Positions 31,614-40,436 of a DNA stretch of 64,000 nt are shown here, in pieces (within the stretch, counting starts at the first letter, position 1; every line of letters begins with the position of its first letter). Source of the stretch: Flavobacterium sp. 102 (GTDB lineage Bacteria > Bacteroidota > Bacteroidia > Flavobacteriales > Flavobacteriaceae). The DNA is taken from contig NZ_RBKX01000001.1 in assembly GCF_003634615.1 (NCBI RefSeq), positions 2,294,001-2,358,000 of the forward strand. Direction: 5' to 3'. Under the pieces are notes generated by a model. It saw only the letters and a program-made list of their open reading frames with translations, made no database searches and was not told the origin of the DNA. The position numbers and the translations under genes were made by a program.

Positions 31614-32282
31614 ATGAACGCCCATATTGTAAAAGTACTCGAAGCCAAATTCATCACCCATGATGTCAAAAAATTTGTCGTGGAAAAACCGGAGGGTTTT
31701 GATTTTATTCCCGGACAAGCAACGGAATTGTCTATCAATCTTCCGGAGTGGAAAGATCAATTAAGACCTTTCACTTTTACCAACCTAAGAGAGTCAAAAC
31801 AACTTGAGTTCATGATTAAAATTTACAACAATCAAAATGGTGTAACGAAAGAGCTCGGGCGAACCAATGCCGGTGATGAACTGATTTTACACGATGTTTT
31901 CGGTGCCATTCAGTACAAAGGACCGGGAGTTTTTATAGCAGCCGGTTCGGGAATTACACCTTTTATTTCAATATTTCGAGAGTTATACAAACACAATTTA
32001 ATTAATGGTAATCGACTTATTTATGTCAATAAAACTTCCGAAGACATCATCATGGGACAGGAATTGTTCAGAATGTTGAAGAAAAATTTCATCAATGTCT
32101 TAACCAGGGAAAATACGATTGGTTTTATCGGAAAACGTATTGATCGCAATTTTTTGATTGAACACATTGTCAATTTCAGTCAACATTTCTACGTTTGTGG
32201 ACCTGAGGATTTTGTGCGCGACATCAATAAACACTTAATTGATTTGGGTGCCGAAGCCAATACTTTAGTTTTTGAAAAGTAA
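31614..32282 (+). CDS. FAD-binding oxidoreductase (flavodoxin/ferredoxin-NADP reductase family)
   Basis: A 222-aa protein with the two-domain ferredoxin reductase fold. The FAD-binding barrel (about 1-95) has FIPGQATELSINLPEW and the flavin motif LRPFTFTN (RPFT is the family's RxYS/T). The NAD(P) domain (about 100-222) has GVFIAAGSGITPFISIFRE and ends with the CGPEDFV motif. There is no [2Fe-2S] domain. It probably passes electrons from NAD(P)H to a small carrier protein; the partner is unknown. Neighbouring genes give no hint of the pathway. The final residue is Lys rather than an aromatic residue that stacks on FAD in plant-type enzymes. Confidence 0.85.
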   Translation: MNAHIVKVLEAKFITHDVKKFVVEKPEGFDFIPGQATELSINLPEWKDQLRPFTFTNLRESKQLEFMIKIYNNQNGVTKELGRTNAGDELILHDVFGAIQYKGPGVFIAAGSGITPFISIFRELYKHNLINGNRLIYVNKTSEDIIMGQELFRMLKKNFINVLTRENTIGFIGKRIDRNFLIEHIVNFSQHFYVCGPEDFVRDINKHLIDLGAEANTLVFEK

Positions 32283-32323
32283 TTGTCTTATTATTGTAGT
32301 AGAATGTTTTTAAATTCCAATTT

Positions 32324-32785
32324 ATGCTTCAATTCTTAAAGTCGCTTTTTGCAGGTGAACCGCTAAAACAAGTCAAAATCATAATGGATGCTAAACTTGG
32401 AAAACTCACTTGTGACTATAAATCATCAGATGAATATTTTTCTTGGGACGGCAAAGTAAAATCGAAAACAAAAGGAGTGAAATCAATAGCGCTTTCCATC
32501 GATGGTGATTTGAATGGTCCATATCCGGTTGCACTCCAAAAAGCCTATCAGATTGTGGATACTATTCCCGATTTGAATTATAGCGTTCAGCAGGAAATTG
32601 ATTTAAAATTCCCTGAAAAACAAATCAATCTTTCACGCGATTTTCGTTTAGATGATATTTCTATTTATTTTGATGAGGAAACCAATGACGCAGATTTTGA
32701 TTTCGAATATTACACTGAAGACAACAGTATTATGGTTTCTGTTGAATTTGTGAATGGAGCAATAGAAACGATAGATTTTTATTAA
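32324..32785 (+). CDS. Conserved hypothetical protein
   Basis: A 153-aa soluble protein with no signal peptide, membrane segment or motif that I recognise. It is acidic and predicted to be mainly beta (LTCDYKSSDEYFSWDG, SIALSIDGD, DADFDFEYYTEDNSIMVSVEF). The repeated pattern of short strands with acidic turns is similar to small DUF proteins of immunity or stress clusters, but I cannot assign a family. It lies 41 bases after the reductase gene on the same strand, and its stop overlaps the rsmD stop by four bases on the other strand. Confidence 0.65.
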   Translation: MLQFLKSLFAGEPLKQVKIIMDAKLGKLTCDYKSSDEYFSWDGKVKSKTKGVKSIALSIDGDLNGPYPVALQKAYQIVDTIPDLNYSVQQEIDLKFPEKQINLSRDFRLDDISIYFDEETNDADFDFEYYTEDNSIMVSVEFVNGAIETIDFY

Positions 32786-33360
32786 TCTTCATCTTCAATA
32801 TCTTCCGATTCTTCATCATCGCCTTCAAATTCGAAGAAAGTAAATACCGAACCACCATAGTTTTTTTGGAACGAATAATTCGCCATATGGTCTAATTTGG
32901 TGTATTTCGAATGTTCAACGACAAGCATGCCTTCTTCATCCATCAATTCATTTTCAAAAATCAGTTCGATGATTTGCTCGAATGCTGATTGCGACATGCC
33001 ATAAGGCGGATCGGCAAAGATAATGTCGTAATTGCCTTTGTGTTTTTCCAAAAACTTGAATACATCACTTTTAATCGCCGTAATGTCAAAGTCAAATTCT
33101 TTAGCCGTTTTTTTGATGAAATTCACACAACCCATATCGCCATCGACGCACAAAATTGGTGAACAACCTCGAGAGGCAAACTCATAACTGATACTTCCGG
33201 TGCCGGCAAAAAGCTCCAAAATTTTCAGTTCCGAAAAGTTAAAATGGTTGTTTAGCACATTAAATAAAGCTTCCTTGCTCATATCAGTTGTTGGACGAAC
33301 CGGAAGGTTTTTAGGTGGTGCTATTCTTCGGCCTTTGTATTGGCCCGAGATGATTCTCAT
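32782..33360 (-). CDS. rsmD: 16S rRNA (guanine-966-N2)-methyltransferase RsmD
   Basis: A 192-aa class I SAM-dependent methyltransferase. Signatures are the N-terminal MRIISGQYKGRRI with RPTTDMSKEALFN, SAM motif I LELFAGTGS (49-56), and the amino-methyltransferase motif FADPPYG (115-121). RsmD methylates G966 of 16S rRNA in the assembled 30S subunit. An unusual strongly acidic tail ends the protein (EFEGDDEESEDIEDED). The start overlaps the end of the DUF3822 gene by four bases (ATGA), so the two are translationally coupled. Confidence 0.92.
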   Translation of the reverse strand: MRIISGQYKGRRIAPPKNLPVRPTTDMSKEALFNVLNNHFNFSELKILELFAGTGSISYEFASRGCSPILCVDGDMGCVNFIKKTAKEFDFDITAIKSDVFKFLEKHKGNYDIIFADPPYGMSQSAFEQIIELIFENELMDEEGMLVVEHSKYTKLDHMANYSFQKNYGGSVFTFFEFEGDDEESEDIEDED

Positions 33361-34169
33361 GAGTGTAAAAGTATAAAGTGCTCGCGGTTTTCGGTTTCGG
33401 TGAATTGATTCTGTATCGAACTCATGTCAAACAACGAAACGTTACGCACATATTTATAAGCGATAGTGTAAAGCGCATCGCCTTCTGTAATTTTGCCCAA
33501 CATTTCTAATTTAAAACTTTCCGGATTCAAATGCAGTTGTTCTGCAGTGAATAGGATGTAGTAAATAAAATCTTCAGCGGTTTTATAATCAAAAGTGTTG
33601 AAAAGTTGTAATTTCTGATTTTGAACAATCACGATTTCAAAATGACTGTCGCTCACATGTACAAACATCTTGCGTTCTTCATTGTTTCGGGAAACTTCGA
33701 GTAATTTTTGGACCAAAATACTATTGGCATGTTTGTAATCAAAAGTACCAAATTGGTCAATGAAATAATTGTTCATATTCACATACGGAATGTAAACATT
33801 GTTCATTTCGTAGTTTGCCAATTCGTCAAAGGCAAAAAAATCAGTTTCAAAAACTTTGGTATTGAATTGCAAATAGCTTCCTAAATATTCTTCGTCAAAC
33901 AAAGCTGTTGGTACAAAGGTCGAAAGATTGTTACTGTGAACAATCACGATATCATCATAACCGGCTTTGAGTTCGGGATTGTTTTGAAAAGCTTCAGCAA
34001 ACAAGTCTTCGATTTTAGAAGTCACATTGACTTTGCCCATCGAAATGGTTTTGAGTGCCAAAGGTTTGTTGAGTATCGTATCAAAGGTCACAAACGACAA
34101 ACCATTCAGGGAAACCTGAATCGCTAGTTTTCGATAAGTTTTATCTACAACGCTGGTGTTTTGCCACAT
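33357..34169 (-). CDS. DUF3822 family protein
   Basis: A 270-aa Bacteroidota-specific protein, recognised by its start (TYRKLAIQVSLNGLSF), the YIPYVNMNNYFIDQFG segment and its invariable position before rsmD. The fold is reported to be actin/ASKHA-like, though I cannot show this from sequence here. No catalytic motif is visible. It shares an ATGA overlap with rsmD, suggesting a role related to ribosome maturation or to envelope functions; this is inference only. Confidence 0.85.
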   Translation of the reverse strand: MWQNTSVVDKTYRKLAIQVSLNGLSFVTFDTILNKPLALKTISMGKVNVTSKIEDLFAEAFQNNPELKAGYDDIVIVHSNNLSTFVPTALFDEEYLGSYLQFNTKVFETDFFAFDELANYEMNNVYIPYVNMNNYFIDQFGTFDYKHANSILVQKLLEVSRNNEERKMFVHVSDSHFEIVIVQNQKLQLFNTFDYKTAEDFIYYILFTAEQLHLNPESFKLEMLGKITEGDALYTIAYKYVRNVSLFDMSSIQNQFTETENREHFILLHS

Positions 34170-34291
34170 AATTTTTCGGTTGAAACGAACTTGGCAAACT
34201 TACAAATTTATACTGAACTTGTTTCAGTATCTATAACATTTTACAAGCAACGGTCTATTTTCTTTTCTCTATTTTCTTGCCTCTAAATCAC

Positions 34292-34299
34292 TATCTTTG
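34292..34299 (+). promoter_or_regulatory. Candidate -7 promoter box for the RecD-like helicase
   Basis: TATCTTTG matches TAnnTTTG, 27 bases before the ATG at 34327. A TTG lies upstream but at too short a spacing to count as a -33 element. Confidence 0.45.
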
Positions 34300-34326
34300 A
34301 AATCAAATTATTCAGAATAAACTCTA

Positions 34327-35748
34327 ATGACTTCTTCCCAGTTTTACAGCCTTTTACGCCAACAGTTTCCGTTTCAGCCGACTGTAAAACAGGACATTTT
34401 TTTCCAACAGATTGCTGTTTTTTTGACCAATACCAATGCAGCCGAAATTTTTGTTTTAAAAGGTTACGCCGGAACCGGAAAAACCACCGTGATTTCTACC
34501 ATTGTCAATAATTTAATCGAAGTCGATAAAAAATATGTGTTGTTAGCGCCAACAGGTCGTGCGGCCAAAGTCATTGCCAATTATTCGAACAAACCGGCGT
34601 TTACCATTCACAAGAAAATCTATTTTCCTAAAAAGGGAAGTGGTGGCGGCGTTTCGTTTACGATGCAAAGCAACAAACATAAAAACACCATTTTCATAGT
34701 CGATGAATCGTCGATGATTTCGGATGTGAATACCGAAGCGAAATTGTATGAAAACGGTTCATTGCTCGATGATTTGATGTCCTACGTTTACAACGGAAAC
34801 AATTGTAAACTGATTCTTCTGGGCGATACAGCTCAGTTACCACCGGTGCAATTGGATGTTAGTCCGGCGCTTGATACCAATGCGTTGTCGATGCATTATA
34901 ACAAAGAAGTTTTTTCGATTGAATTGGATGAAGTCATGCGTCAAGAAGAGAAATCGGGGATTTTATTCAATGCCACCGAATTGCGGGAGATTTTGAAAAG
35001 CAGTTTTGTCGATACGTTTCAGTTTAATTTAAAAGGTTTCAAAGACATTGTTCGTTTGACTGATGGTTTTGATATTCAAGATGCAATCCAAAGTGCTTAC
35101 AGTAATTACAGTATTGAAGATACTTGTTTTATTGTGCGTTCCAATAAAAGAGCGAACCAATACAACCAGCAAATTCGAACCAGAATTCTCGACAAAGAAA
35201 GCGAGCTTTCCGTAGGCGATTATTTAATGGTGGTGAAGAACAATTATTTTTGGCTCAAAGAAACCGACGAAGCCGGATTTATTGCCAATGGTGATATCGC
35301 AGAAGTTTTGGAGATTTTCAGTTTCAAAGAATTGTACGGATTTAATTTCGCCAAAGTCAAAATAAGAATGGTCGATTACCCGAATCAAAAACCCTTTGAA
35401 ACCATAGTTTTATTGGACACGATTACCAGCGAATCGCCGTCATTGACTTATGAAGAAAGCAATCGTTTGTACCAAGAAGTCATGAAAGATTACGAAGGTG
35501 AACCACAGTATCGAAAATTTCAAAAAGTTAAAAGCAACGAATATTTCAACGCACTTCAGGTGAAATTCTCTTACGCCATTACTTGTCATAAATCCCAAGG
35601 CGGACAATGGAATACAGTCTTTATCGAACAACCTTATTTACCCAATGGCATTGATGTGGATTATGTGCGCTGGTTGTATACAGCCGTTACACGTGCTAAA
35701 GATAAATTGTATTTGATAGGGTTTAAGGAGGAGAGTTTTGAAGAATAG
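34327..35748 (+). CDS. RecD-like ATP-dependent DNA helicase
   Basis: A 473-aa superfamily 1 helicase of the short RecD/Pif1-like type. Walker A is GYAGTGKTT (46-54); Walker B and motif II is FIVDESSMIS (about 123-132); the Q-like and motif III region is LLGDTAQLPPV. Motif IV-VI regions include EVMRQEEKSG, the UvrD-like C-terminal core with FSYAITCHKSQGGQW, and RWLYTAVTRAKDKLYLIG. Translocation is expected 5' to 3' on DNA, driven by ATP. It lacks RecB and RecC neighbours, so it acts as a stand-alone helicase, probably in repair or recombination. Confidence 0.88.
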   Translation: MTSSQFYSLLRQQFPFQPTVKQDIFFQQIAVFLTNTNAAEIFVLKGYAGTGKTTVISTIVNNLIEVDKKYVLLAPTGRAAKVIANYSNKPAFTIHKKIYFPKKGSGGGVSFTMQSNKHKNTIFIVDESSMISDVNTEAKLYENGSLLDDLMSYVYNGNNCKLILLGDTAQLPPVQLDVSPALDTNALSMHYNKEVFSIELDEVMRQEEKSGILFNATELREILKSSFVDTFQFNLKGFKDIVRLTDGFDIQDAIQSAYSNYSIEDTCFIVRSNKRANQYNQQIRTRILDKESELSVGDYLMVVKNNYFWLKETDEAGFIANGDIAEVLEIFSFKELYGFNFAKVKIRMVDYPNQKPFETIVLLDTITSESPSLTYEESNRLYQEVMKDYEGEPQYRKFQKVKSNEYFNALQVKFSYAITCHKSQGGQWNTVFIEQPYLPNGIDVDYVRWLYTAVTRAKDKLYLIGFKEESFEE

Positions 35749-35797
35749 TTGCTGAGCATAAATTTAAAACGACACGAATAACTTAAGAAAAGGCATT

Positions 35798-35886
35798 ACT
35801 CAGTCACTTAGGCACTCAGTAACTCAGCTACTCAAAAATAAAAAAAACTCAGTACCTTAGCCACTCAGAACCTCAGAACCTCAAAA
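35798..35886. repeat. CTCAG-type microrepeat forming the kdsB leader
   Basis: Imperfect units such as ACTCAGTCACTTAGGCACTC and CTCAGAACCTCAGAACCTC fill the 90 bases before kdsB, ending only a few bases before its ATG. This is a second family of short interspersed repeats, distinct from the one before rnpB. It leaves no room for a conventional promoter close to the gene. Confidence 0.7.
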
Positions 35887-35887
35887 A

Positions 35888-36613
35888 ATGAAAATCATCG
35901 CCGTCATTCCAGCCCGATATGCATCCACCCGTTTTCCTGCCAAACTCATGCAGGATTTAGGCGGAAAAACTGTTATTCTCCGCACTTATGAAGCAGCGGT
36001 CAATACCGGTTTGTTTCAGGATGTTTTTGTCGTGACTGATTCGATTCTAATCTATGACGAAATCATCAATAATGGAGGTAAAGCCATTATGAGCGTCAAA
36101 GAACACGAAAGCGGCAGCGATCGAATTGCTGAAGCGGTAGAGAATTTAGACGTTGATATAGTCGTAAATGTGCAAGGCGACGAACCTTTTATCAATGCGG
36201 CGCCATTGTCCAAAGTCATCGAAGTATTCTTGAATGATTTTGAGAAAAAAGTCGATTTGGCTTCGCTCATGTTTGAAATTACAGACCAAGATGATATCAA
36301 TAATCCTAATAATGTGAAGGTTGTGACTGACCAAAATGGTTTTGCGCTCTATTTTTCACGTTCAGTGATTCCTTATCCAAGAGAAGTTAATGTAGGTGTT
36401 CGGTATATGAAACACATCGGGATTTATGCTTTCCGTAAAGAAGCGTTGTTGGCTTTCTATCATTTGCCCATGAAATCTTTGGAAGCATCTGAGAAATTGG
36501 AACAATTGCGCTATTTAGAATTTGGCAAACGAATCAGAATGGTCGAAACCACGCATGTTGGTATCGGAATTGATACCCCTGAAGATTTAGAGAAAGCCAG
36601 AAAAATGCTTTAA
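35888..36613 (+). CDS. kdsB: CMP-KDO synthetase
   Basis: A 241-aa 3-deoxy-manno-octulosonate cytidylyltransferase. It activates KDO with CTP before transfer to lipid A, an essential step of lipopolysaccharide core synthesis in the cytosol. Signatures are [16 protein letters not shown] (nucleotide-binding R and K), [21 protein letters not shown] with the metal-binding Asp, IPYPR and [13 protein letters not shown]. Full length. The leader is made of a CTCAG microrepeat, and the stop overlaps the convergent ion channel gene by four bases. Confidence 0.96.
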   Translation: MKIIAVIPARYASTRFPAKLMQDLGGKTVILRTYEAAVNTGLFQDVFVVTDSILIYDEIINNGGKAIMSVKEHESGSDRIAEAVENLDVDIVVNVQGDEPFINAAPLSKVIEVFLNDFEKKVDLASLMFEITDQDDINNPNNVKVVTDQNGFALYFSRSVIPYPREVNVGVRYMKHIGIYAFRKEALLAFYHLPMKSLEASEKLEQLRYLEFGKRIRMVETTHVGIGIDTPEDLEKARKML

Positions 36614-37320
36614 ATATCTTCGTTATCGTTATTAAAGTAGCCTTTTGATTTGACTTTTGTCGAAAAGAAATTCAGGAACAAAATTACAAACGATAAGAAA
36701 AACATGGCTTGGACTGAAGCCAAAAATTTCCCAAAAGTAGTCACCGGAAAATAATCACCATAACCAATAGTATTGGAAGTCATTAGACTGAAATAAACCG
36801 CATCTGACCAATGACCAAAAGGAATATTGGTATTGTTGCCTAAAGTATAAAACACGCCAAAGGCAATAACCACTTCTAAATAATTAAAAAACAACAGCAG
36901 CATTGAACGCTTGTAAGAACGTGGCGTCGCAAACAAATCCGATGCAAATATCAAGGTTGGAATGTAAAGAATCGTTTCTAAAATGAGATAAACCAAAATT
37001 GTAATCAAGTAAGGTTTGTTTTGCCAATCATTTACCAAAATCAATAAGGGAAAAAGAGCTTTCAGCAATATATAAATGTCCATCGCCAAATCTTTATAGG
37101 CATAACCAATTCTACAAGCTAAAGTTTTTACATAAATACCCGGAAACAATAGTTGCGTAATTGAGAGAAACAATCGAAATATTTTTTCAATTCCGTTATC
37201 GTCCTGATGGTCGTTGTTCCAAATCGATTTGATGTTGAGAATTCTTCTTTCAATTGGATTGTATTTGGGATTATAGTCTTCTGATACTTTCCCAATCAGT
37301 AATTTTTTAAAGAAACCCAT
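36610..37320 (-). CDS. Potassium channel-like protein
   Basis: A 236-aa membrane protein with about four to five hydrophobic segments (around residues 75-95, 105-125, 135-155 and 205-225) and a pore loop with the K+ selectivity filter TIGYGDYF between the last two. This is the two-pore-helix part of an ion_trans_2 domain with extra N-terminal helices. There is no RCK/TrkA-N regulatory domain and no charged S4 segment. The start overlaps the stop of the upstream methyltransferase-fold gene (TAATG on the minus strand), so the pair is translationally coupled. Confidence 0.85.
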   Translation of the reverse strand: MGFFKKLLIGKVSEDYNPKYNPIERRILNIKSIWNNDHQDDNGIEKIFRLFLSITQLLFPGIYVKTLACRIGYAYKDLAMDIYILLKALFPLLILVNDWQNKPYLITILVYLILETILYIPTLIFASDLFATPRSYKRSMLLLFFNYLEVVIAFGVFYTLGNNTNIPFGHWSDAVYFSLMTSNTIGYGDYFPVTTFGKFLASVQAMFFLSFVILFLNFFSTKVKSKGYFNNDNEDI

Positions 37321-37982
37321 TAATTTAGTTTTTTGATGGTGAACAATTCATTATGTGTTTCTACTTTGGGATACATTCGCAGCGAATAATTCCCGCCGAA
37401 TTTGTTTTTATAAGCCAAATTTCTTTCTTCATCCTTTTTGTTTATTACCATTGTATTGAACAAAATAAACCCATTAGTGTTAAGCAATTCGTTAATTCGG
37501 TTGATAAAGAAATCTTCAAATAAGAAATTAGGCATCGTCGTATCTTGAAAAATATCAATGATGATCAAATCGTATTTGGCTTTAGTCTTTAAAACAAATT
37601 CAAAAGCGTCATCAATCACGATTTCCAAATTGGGAATTTCATTGAGTTTAAAGTATTGATTGGCAATGTCAACGATGTTTTGGTCAATTTCAACGCCGGT
37701 GATTTTTCCGGTAAATTTAATTTCGTCAACCAATGTTTTAATCACACTTCCGCCGGCAACGCCTAAAACCAATATGCTTTCGAATTTCTTAATCCGTTCA
37801 AAACCTATGTATTTTAGTCCTTTGCGCAAAATTCTTTGCAAACTGCCATAAGAATAATTGGTATTTTTACTGTCCAAAACCAATTGTCCATTGTTCCAAG
37901 TGACTTCCAGTGTTTTGCTCACACCTGAGTTTTTCTTGTGAATGTTAATAGGTACAAAATAGCTGAACAGTCTTCGAAGCAT
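37320..37982 (-). CDS. Spermidine synthase-like (methyltransferase-fold) protein
   Basis: A 220-aa Rossmann-fold protein similar to spermidine synthases. The nucleotide-binding loop is LVLGVAGGSVIKTL, then VTGVEIDQNIVDIA-like acidic loop, IVIDDAFEFVL, and YDLIIIDIFQDTTMPNFLF. The normal GGGDG loop of SpeE is replaced by GVAGGSV and the N-terminal beta domain is shortened, so true aminopropyl transfer is doubtful. Many such proteins in bacteria are of unknown function. It overlaps by one base with the potassium channel gene, an odd but firm pairing. The start at 37982 faces the acyltransferase gene. Confidence 0.75.
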   Translation of the reverse strand: MLRRLFSYFVPINIHKKNSGVSKTLEVTWNNGQLVLDSKNTNYSYGSLQRILRKGLKYIGFERIKKFESILVLGVAGGSVIKTLVDEIKFTGKITGVEIDQNIVDIANQYFKLNEIPNLEIVIDDAFEFVLKTKAKYDLIIIDIFQDTTMPNFLFEDFFINRINELLNTNGFILFNTMVINKKDEERNLAYKNKFGGNYSLRMYPKVETHNELFTIKKLN

Positions 37983-38041
37983 TGCTAAATTTTTTTCTCA
38001 AAAATAATAGATTAATGCTAAATTTACGCAAAATAAAGCCG

Positions 38042-38593
38042 ATGAAAGCGACACTTTACAAATTTATTTTTTTCCGAATATTAGGCTGGAAATTATTAGG
38101 AACTATAAACCCTGATATCAAAAAATGTGTCATGATGGTCATGCCGCATACTTGCAATTTTGATTTCTTTATAGGTTTACTTTGCCGCGGTATCATTGGT
38201 TTGGAGATGAATTTTGTCGGCAAAAAGGAGTTGTTCACTTTTCCTTTTGGGTATTATTTCAGAAGTATAGGCGGTGCGCCATTAGACCGAACCGGCGGAA
38301 AGAATAATGTAGATGCTACTGTGGAAGTTTTCAATTCACGTGACGTTTTCAGAATGGCGATTGCTCCGGAAGGCACTCGTAAAAAAGTAACCCAACTCAG
38401 AACAGGTTTTTATTACATCGCTTACAAAGCCAATGTTCCCATTATTCCTATCGCTTTTGATTACGCTAAAAAGGAAGTGAGAATTGGTCAACCCATATCG
38501 CTTTCCGGTAATTATGAAGAAGATATTAAAATAATTTTGCCCCATTTTAAAGGCGCTCAAGGTAAATTTCCGGAACGGCAATTTCAAGTCTGA
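38042..38593 (+). CDS. Lysophospholipid acyltransferase-family protein
   Basis: A 183-aa PlsC-fold acyltransferase. The catalytic HX4D motif is H36 to D41 in PHTCNFDF; block II is GGAPLDR (77-83); block III is APEGTRKK (108-115); block IV is PIIPIAF near residue 140. Enzymes of this fold acylate glycerolipids or related substrates at the membrane; the substrate here is not known. I start at ATG 38042. A start 60 bases earlier would coincide with the divergent gene's start codon and add unrelated residues. The small size is usual for this branch. Confidence 0.85.
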   Translation: MKATLYKFIFFRILGWKLLGTINPDIKKCVMMVMPHTCNFDFFIGLLCRGIIGLEMNFVGKKELFTFPFGYYFRSIGGAPLDRTGGKNNVDATVEVFNSRDVFRMAIAPEGTRKKVTQLRTGFYYIAYKANVPIIPIAFDYAKKEVRIGQPISLSGNYEEDIKIILPHFKGAQGKFPERQFQV

Positions 38594-38645
38594 ACCAAAA
38601 TAGTAGTATTTATAATTCCTTAACGCTCGTAATTTTCTTTTTGAC

Positions 38646-38653
38646 TAAATTTG
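38646..38653 (+). promoter_or_regulatory. Candidate -7 promoter box for the M14 peptidase gene
   Basis: TAAATTTG matches TAnnTTTG and ends only four bases before the ATG at 38658, which would give a leaderless or near-leaderless transcript. Confidence 0.35.
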
Positions 38654-38657
38654 GCGC

Positions 38658-39800
38658 ATGAATTATTTAGACCTACACCAACAATACAAAGCGGAAAGTC
38701 TATTCGGACGATATATTACTTTAGAACATATTGAACCGTTACTGTCAAAATACCCAACGACCATTGTTGGCTATTCTGTTTTAGGAAAACCTCTTTACCA
38801 ACTTCTATTGGGTTCTGGTAAAACCAAAATCTTCATGTGGTCGCAAATGCACGGCAACGAAGGCACAACGACAAAAGCGTTATTCGATTTCCTTAATTTT
38901 CTCCATTCAAATACCAAAGAAAGCGAAGCAATTTTAAACGCGTTTACTTTTTGTTTGTTGCCAATGTTGAATCCTGACGGCGCTGAATTATATACCCGTG
39001 AAAACGCCAACAGTATTGATTTAAATCGAGATGCACAAGATTTATCCCAACCGGAAAGCAAAGTGTTGCGTCAGGTTTTTGAAACTTTTCAGCCTGATTA
39101 TTGCTACAATCTTCATGACCAACGTACCATTTTTGGCGTAGCCGATTCGGGTCATCCTGCGACGGTTTCGTTTTTGGCTCCGGCTTATAATGACTCTCGA
39201 GACATAAATGATATTCGCATCAAAGCGATGAATGTTATAGTGGCGATGAATGAAGTATTACAAACTTTGATCCCAAACCAAGTGGGAAGATTTGACGATT
39301 CCTTTAATATTAATTGTGTCGGAGATACGTTTCAGTATTTAAAAGTGCCAACTGTTTTGTTTGAAGCCGGACATTTCCCAAATGATTACGAGCGAGAAGA
39401 AACCCGGAAATACATTTTTGTCGCCTTAGTGTCTGGAATACAATATTTTTACGAAAACGATATAGTTGACAACAAAAACGATGATTATTTAAAAATTCCG
39501 CAAAATAAAGTCGTTTTTTATGATTTTGTTTATAAAAATGTTAAAATAAATTATGATAGTAATGAAAAAATTATCAATTTTGCAGCACAATACAAAGAAG
39601 TTCTAAATAAAGGCAAAGTTAGTTTTGAAGCAAGAATTGCTCAAATAGATAATTTAGAAAGTTTTTTTGGTCACATAGTATTTGACGCTCATGGCGAAAC
39701 GTATCATGATGACGAAACTAATTTTCCGAAAATCGAACAAAAAGCTGATTTTTATTTAGGAAAAAATACAAAAATTGTTAATGGTTTGATAAAAAACTAA
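38658..39800 (+). CDS. M14-family zinc carboxypeptidase
   Basis: A 380-aa metallopeptidase of the carboxypeptidase A superfamily. Zinc ligands are H65 and E68 in QMHGNEGTT and H153 in NLHDQRTIFG. Substrate-binding motifs are NPDGAELYTREN and DLNRD, and the catalytic Glu is likely in LFEAGHFPND. There is no signal peptide, so it acts in the cytosol. The last ~120 residues are a beta-rich extension not needed for catalysis. Bacteroidota carry several such proteins; substrates include peptidoglycan-type or Glu-rich peptides, but nothing here defines it. Confidence 0.9.
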   Translation: MNYLDLHQQYKAESLFGRYITLEHIEPLLSKYPTTIVGYSVLGKPLYQLLLGSGKTKIFMWSQMHGNEGTTTKALFDFLNFLHSNTKESEAILNAFTFCLLPMLNPDGAELYTRENANSIDLNRDAQDLSQPESKVLRQVFETFQPDYCYNLHDQRTIFGVADSGHPATVSFLAPAYNDSRDINDIRIKAMNVIVAMNEVLQTLIPNQVGRFDDSFNINCVGDTFQYLKVPTVLFEAGHFPNDYEREETRKYIFVALVSGIQYFYENDIVDNKNDDYLKIPQNKVVFYDFVYKNVKINYDSNEKIINFAAQYKEVLNKGKVSFEARIAQIDNLESFFGHIVFDAHGETYHDDETNFPKIEQKADFYLGKNTKIVNGLIKN

Positions 39801-39875
39801 CAATTAACTTTTTTTATTAGAAAAAATGTATTTTTTTTTGCCGTAGATTTTTAAATAAACCAATAAATAGTTTTT

Positions 39876-40358
39876 ATGAGTAAGTTTCGCTTAGATGAAG
39901 TAGACCACCAAATCTTGGATATGTTGATTGACAACACCAGAATTCCATTCACTGATATCGCTAAGAAATTATTAATTTCAGCCGGAACAGTTCACGTAAG
40001 AGTGAAGAAAATGGAAGATTCAGGAATCATAATGGGTTCGTCATTGTCTTTGGATTATGAAAAATTAGGATATTCATTCATTGCTTATGTTGGTGTGTTT
40101 TTGAATAATACTTCACAAACTAAATTTGTTTTAGAAAGAATCAATGAAATTCCATATGTAACGGTTGCTCACGTAACTACGGGAAAATTCAACATTTTTT
40201 GTAAAATCAGAGCAAAAGATACCAAACACGCTAAAGACGTAATCTTTATGATTGACGATATCGAAGGAGTTTACAGAACAGAAACCATGATTTCATTGGA
40301 AGAAAGTATCAACGACAAAAAACGTTTGATGCACACTATCTTCCAAGAGTTAGACTAG
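39876..40358 (+). CDS. Lrp/AsnC-family transcriptional regulator
   Basis: A 160-aa regulator. The N-terminal winged helix (about 4-60) has LDEVDHQILDMLIDNTRIPFTDIAKKLLISAGTVHVRVKKMEDSGII split as helix-turn-helix plus wing; the RAM domain follows (about 70-150), with the ligand-binding loops around VTTGKFNIFCKIRAKD. Such proteins form octamers that respond to amino acids. A strong terminator at 40382-40409 ends the gene. The likely targets are unknown; PEP carboxylase lies just downstream on the same strand but behind the terminator. Confidence 0.92.
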   Translation: MSKFRLDEVDHQILDMLIDNTRIPFTDIAKKLLISAGTVHVRVKKMEDSGIIMGSSLSLDYEKLGYSFIAYVGVFLNNTSQTKFVLERINEIPYVTVAHVTTGKFNIFCKIRAKDTKHAKDVIFMIDDIEGVYRTETMISLEESINDKKRLMHTIFQELD

Positions 40359-40381
40359 TCAAAATCAAAAATATATTTAAG

Positions 40382-40409
40382 ACCTCAAGTGAAAGCTTGA
40401 GGTTTTTTT
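40382..40409 (+). terminator. Intrinsic terminator after the Lrp gene
   Basis: An 8-bp stem, ACCTCAAG / CTTGAGGT, with a 6-base loop is followed by seven T. It separates the regulator gene from ppc. Confidence 0.9.
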
Positions 40410-40436
40410 ATTAATTTAAGCCAAAATTCCTTCGCC

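Noticed and set aside
37320..37982. Naming this gene speE
   Set aside because: The GGGDG substrate loop and full N-terminal domain are missing, so spermidine synthase activity is not supported.
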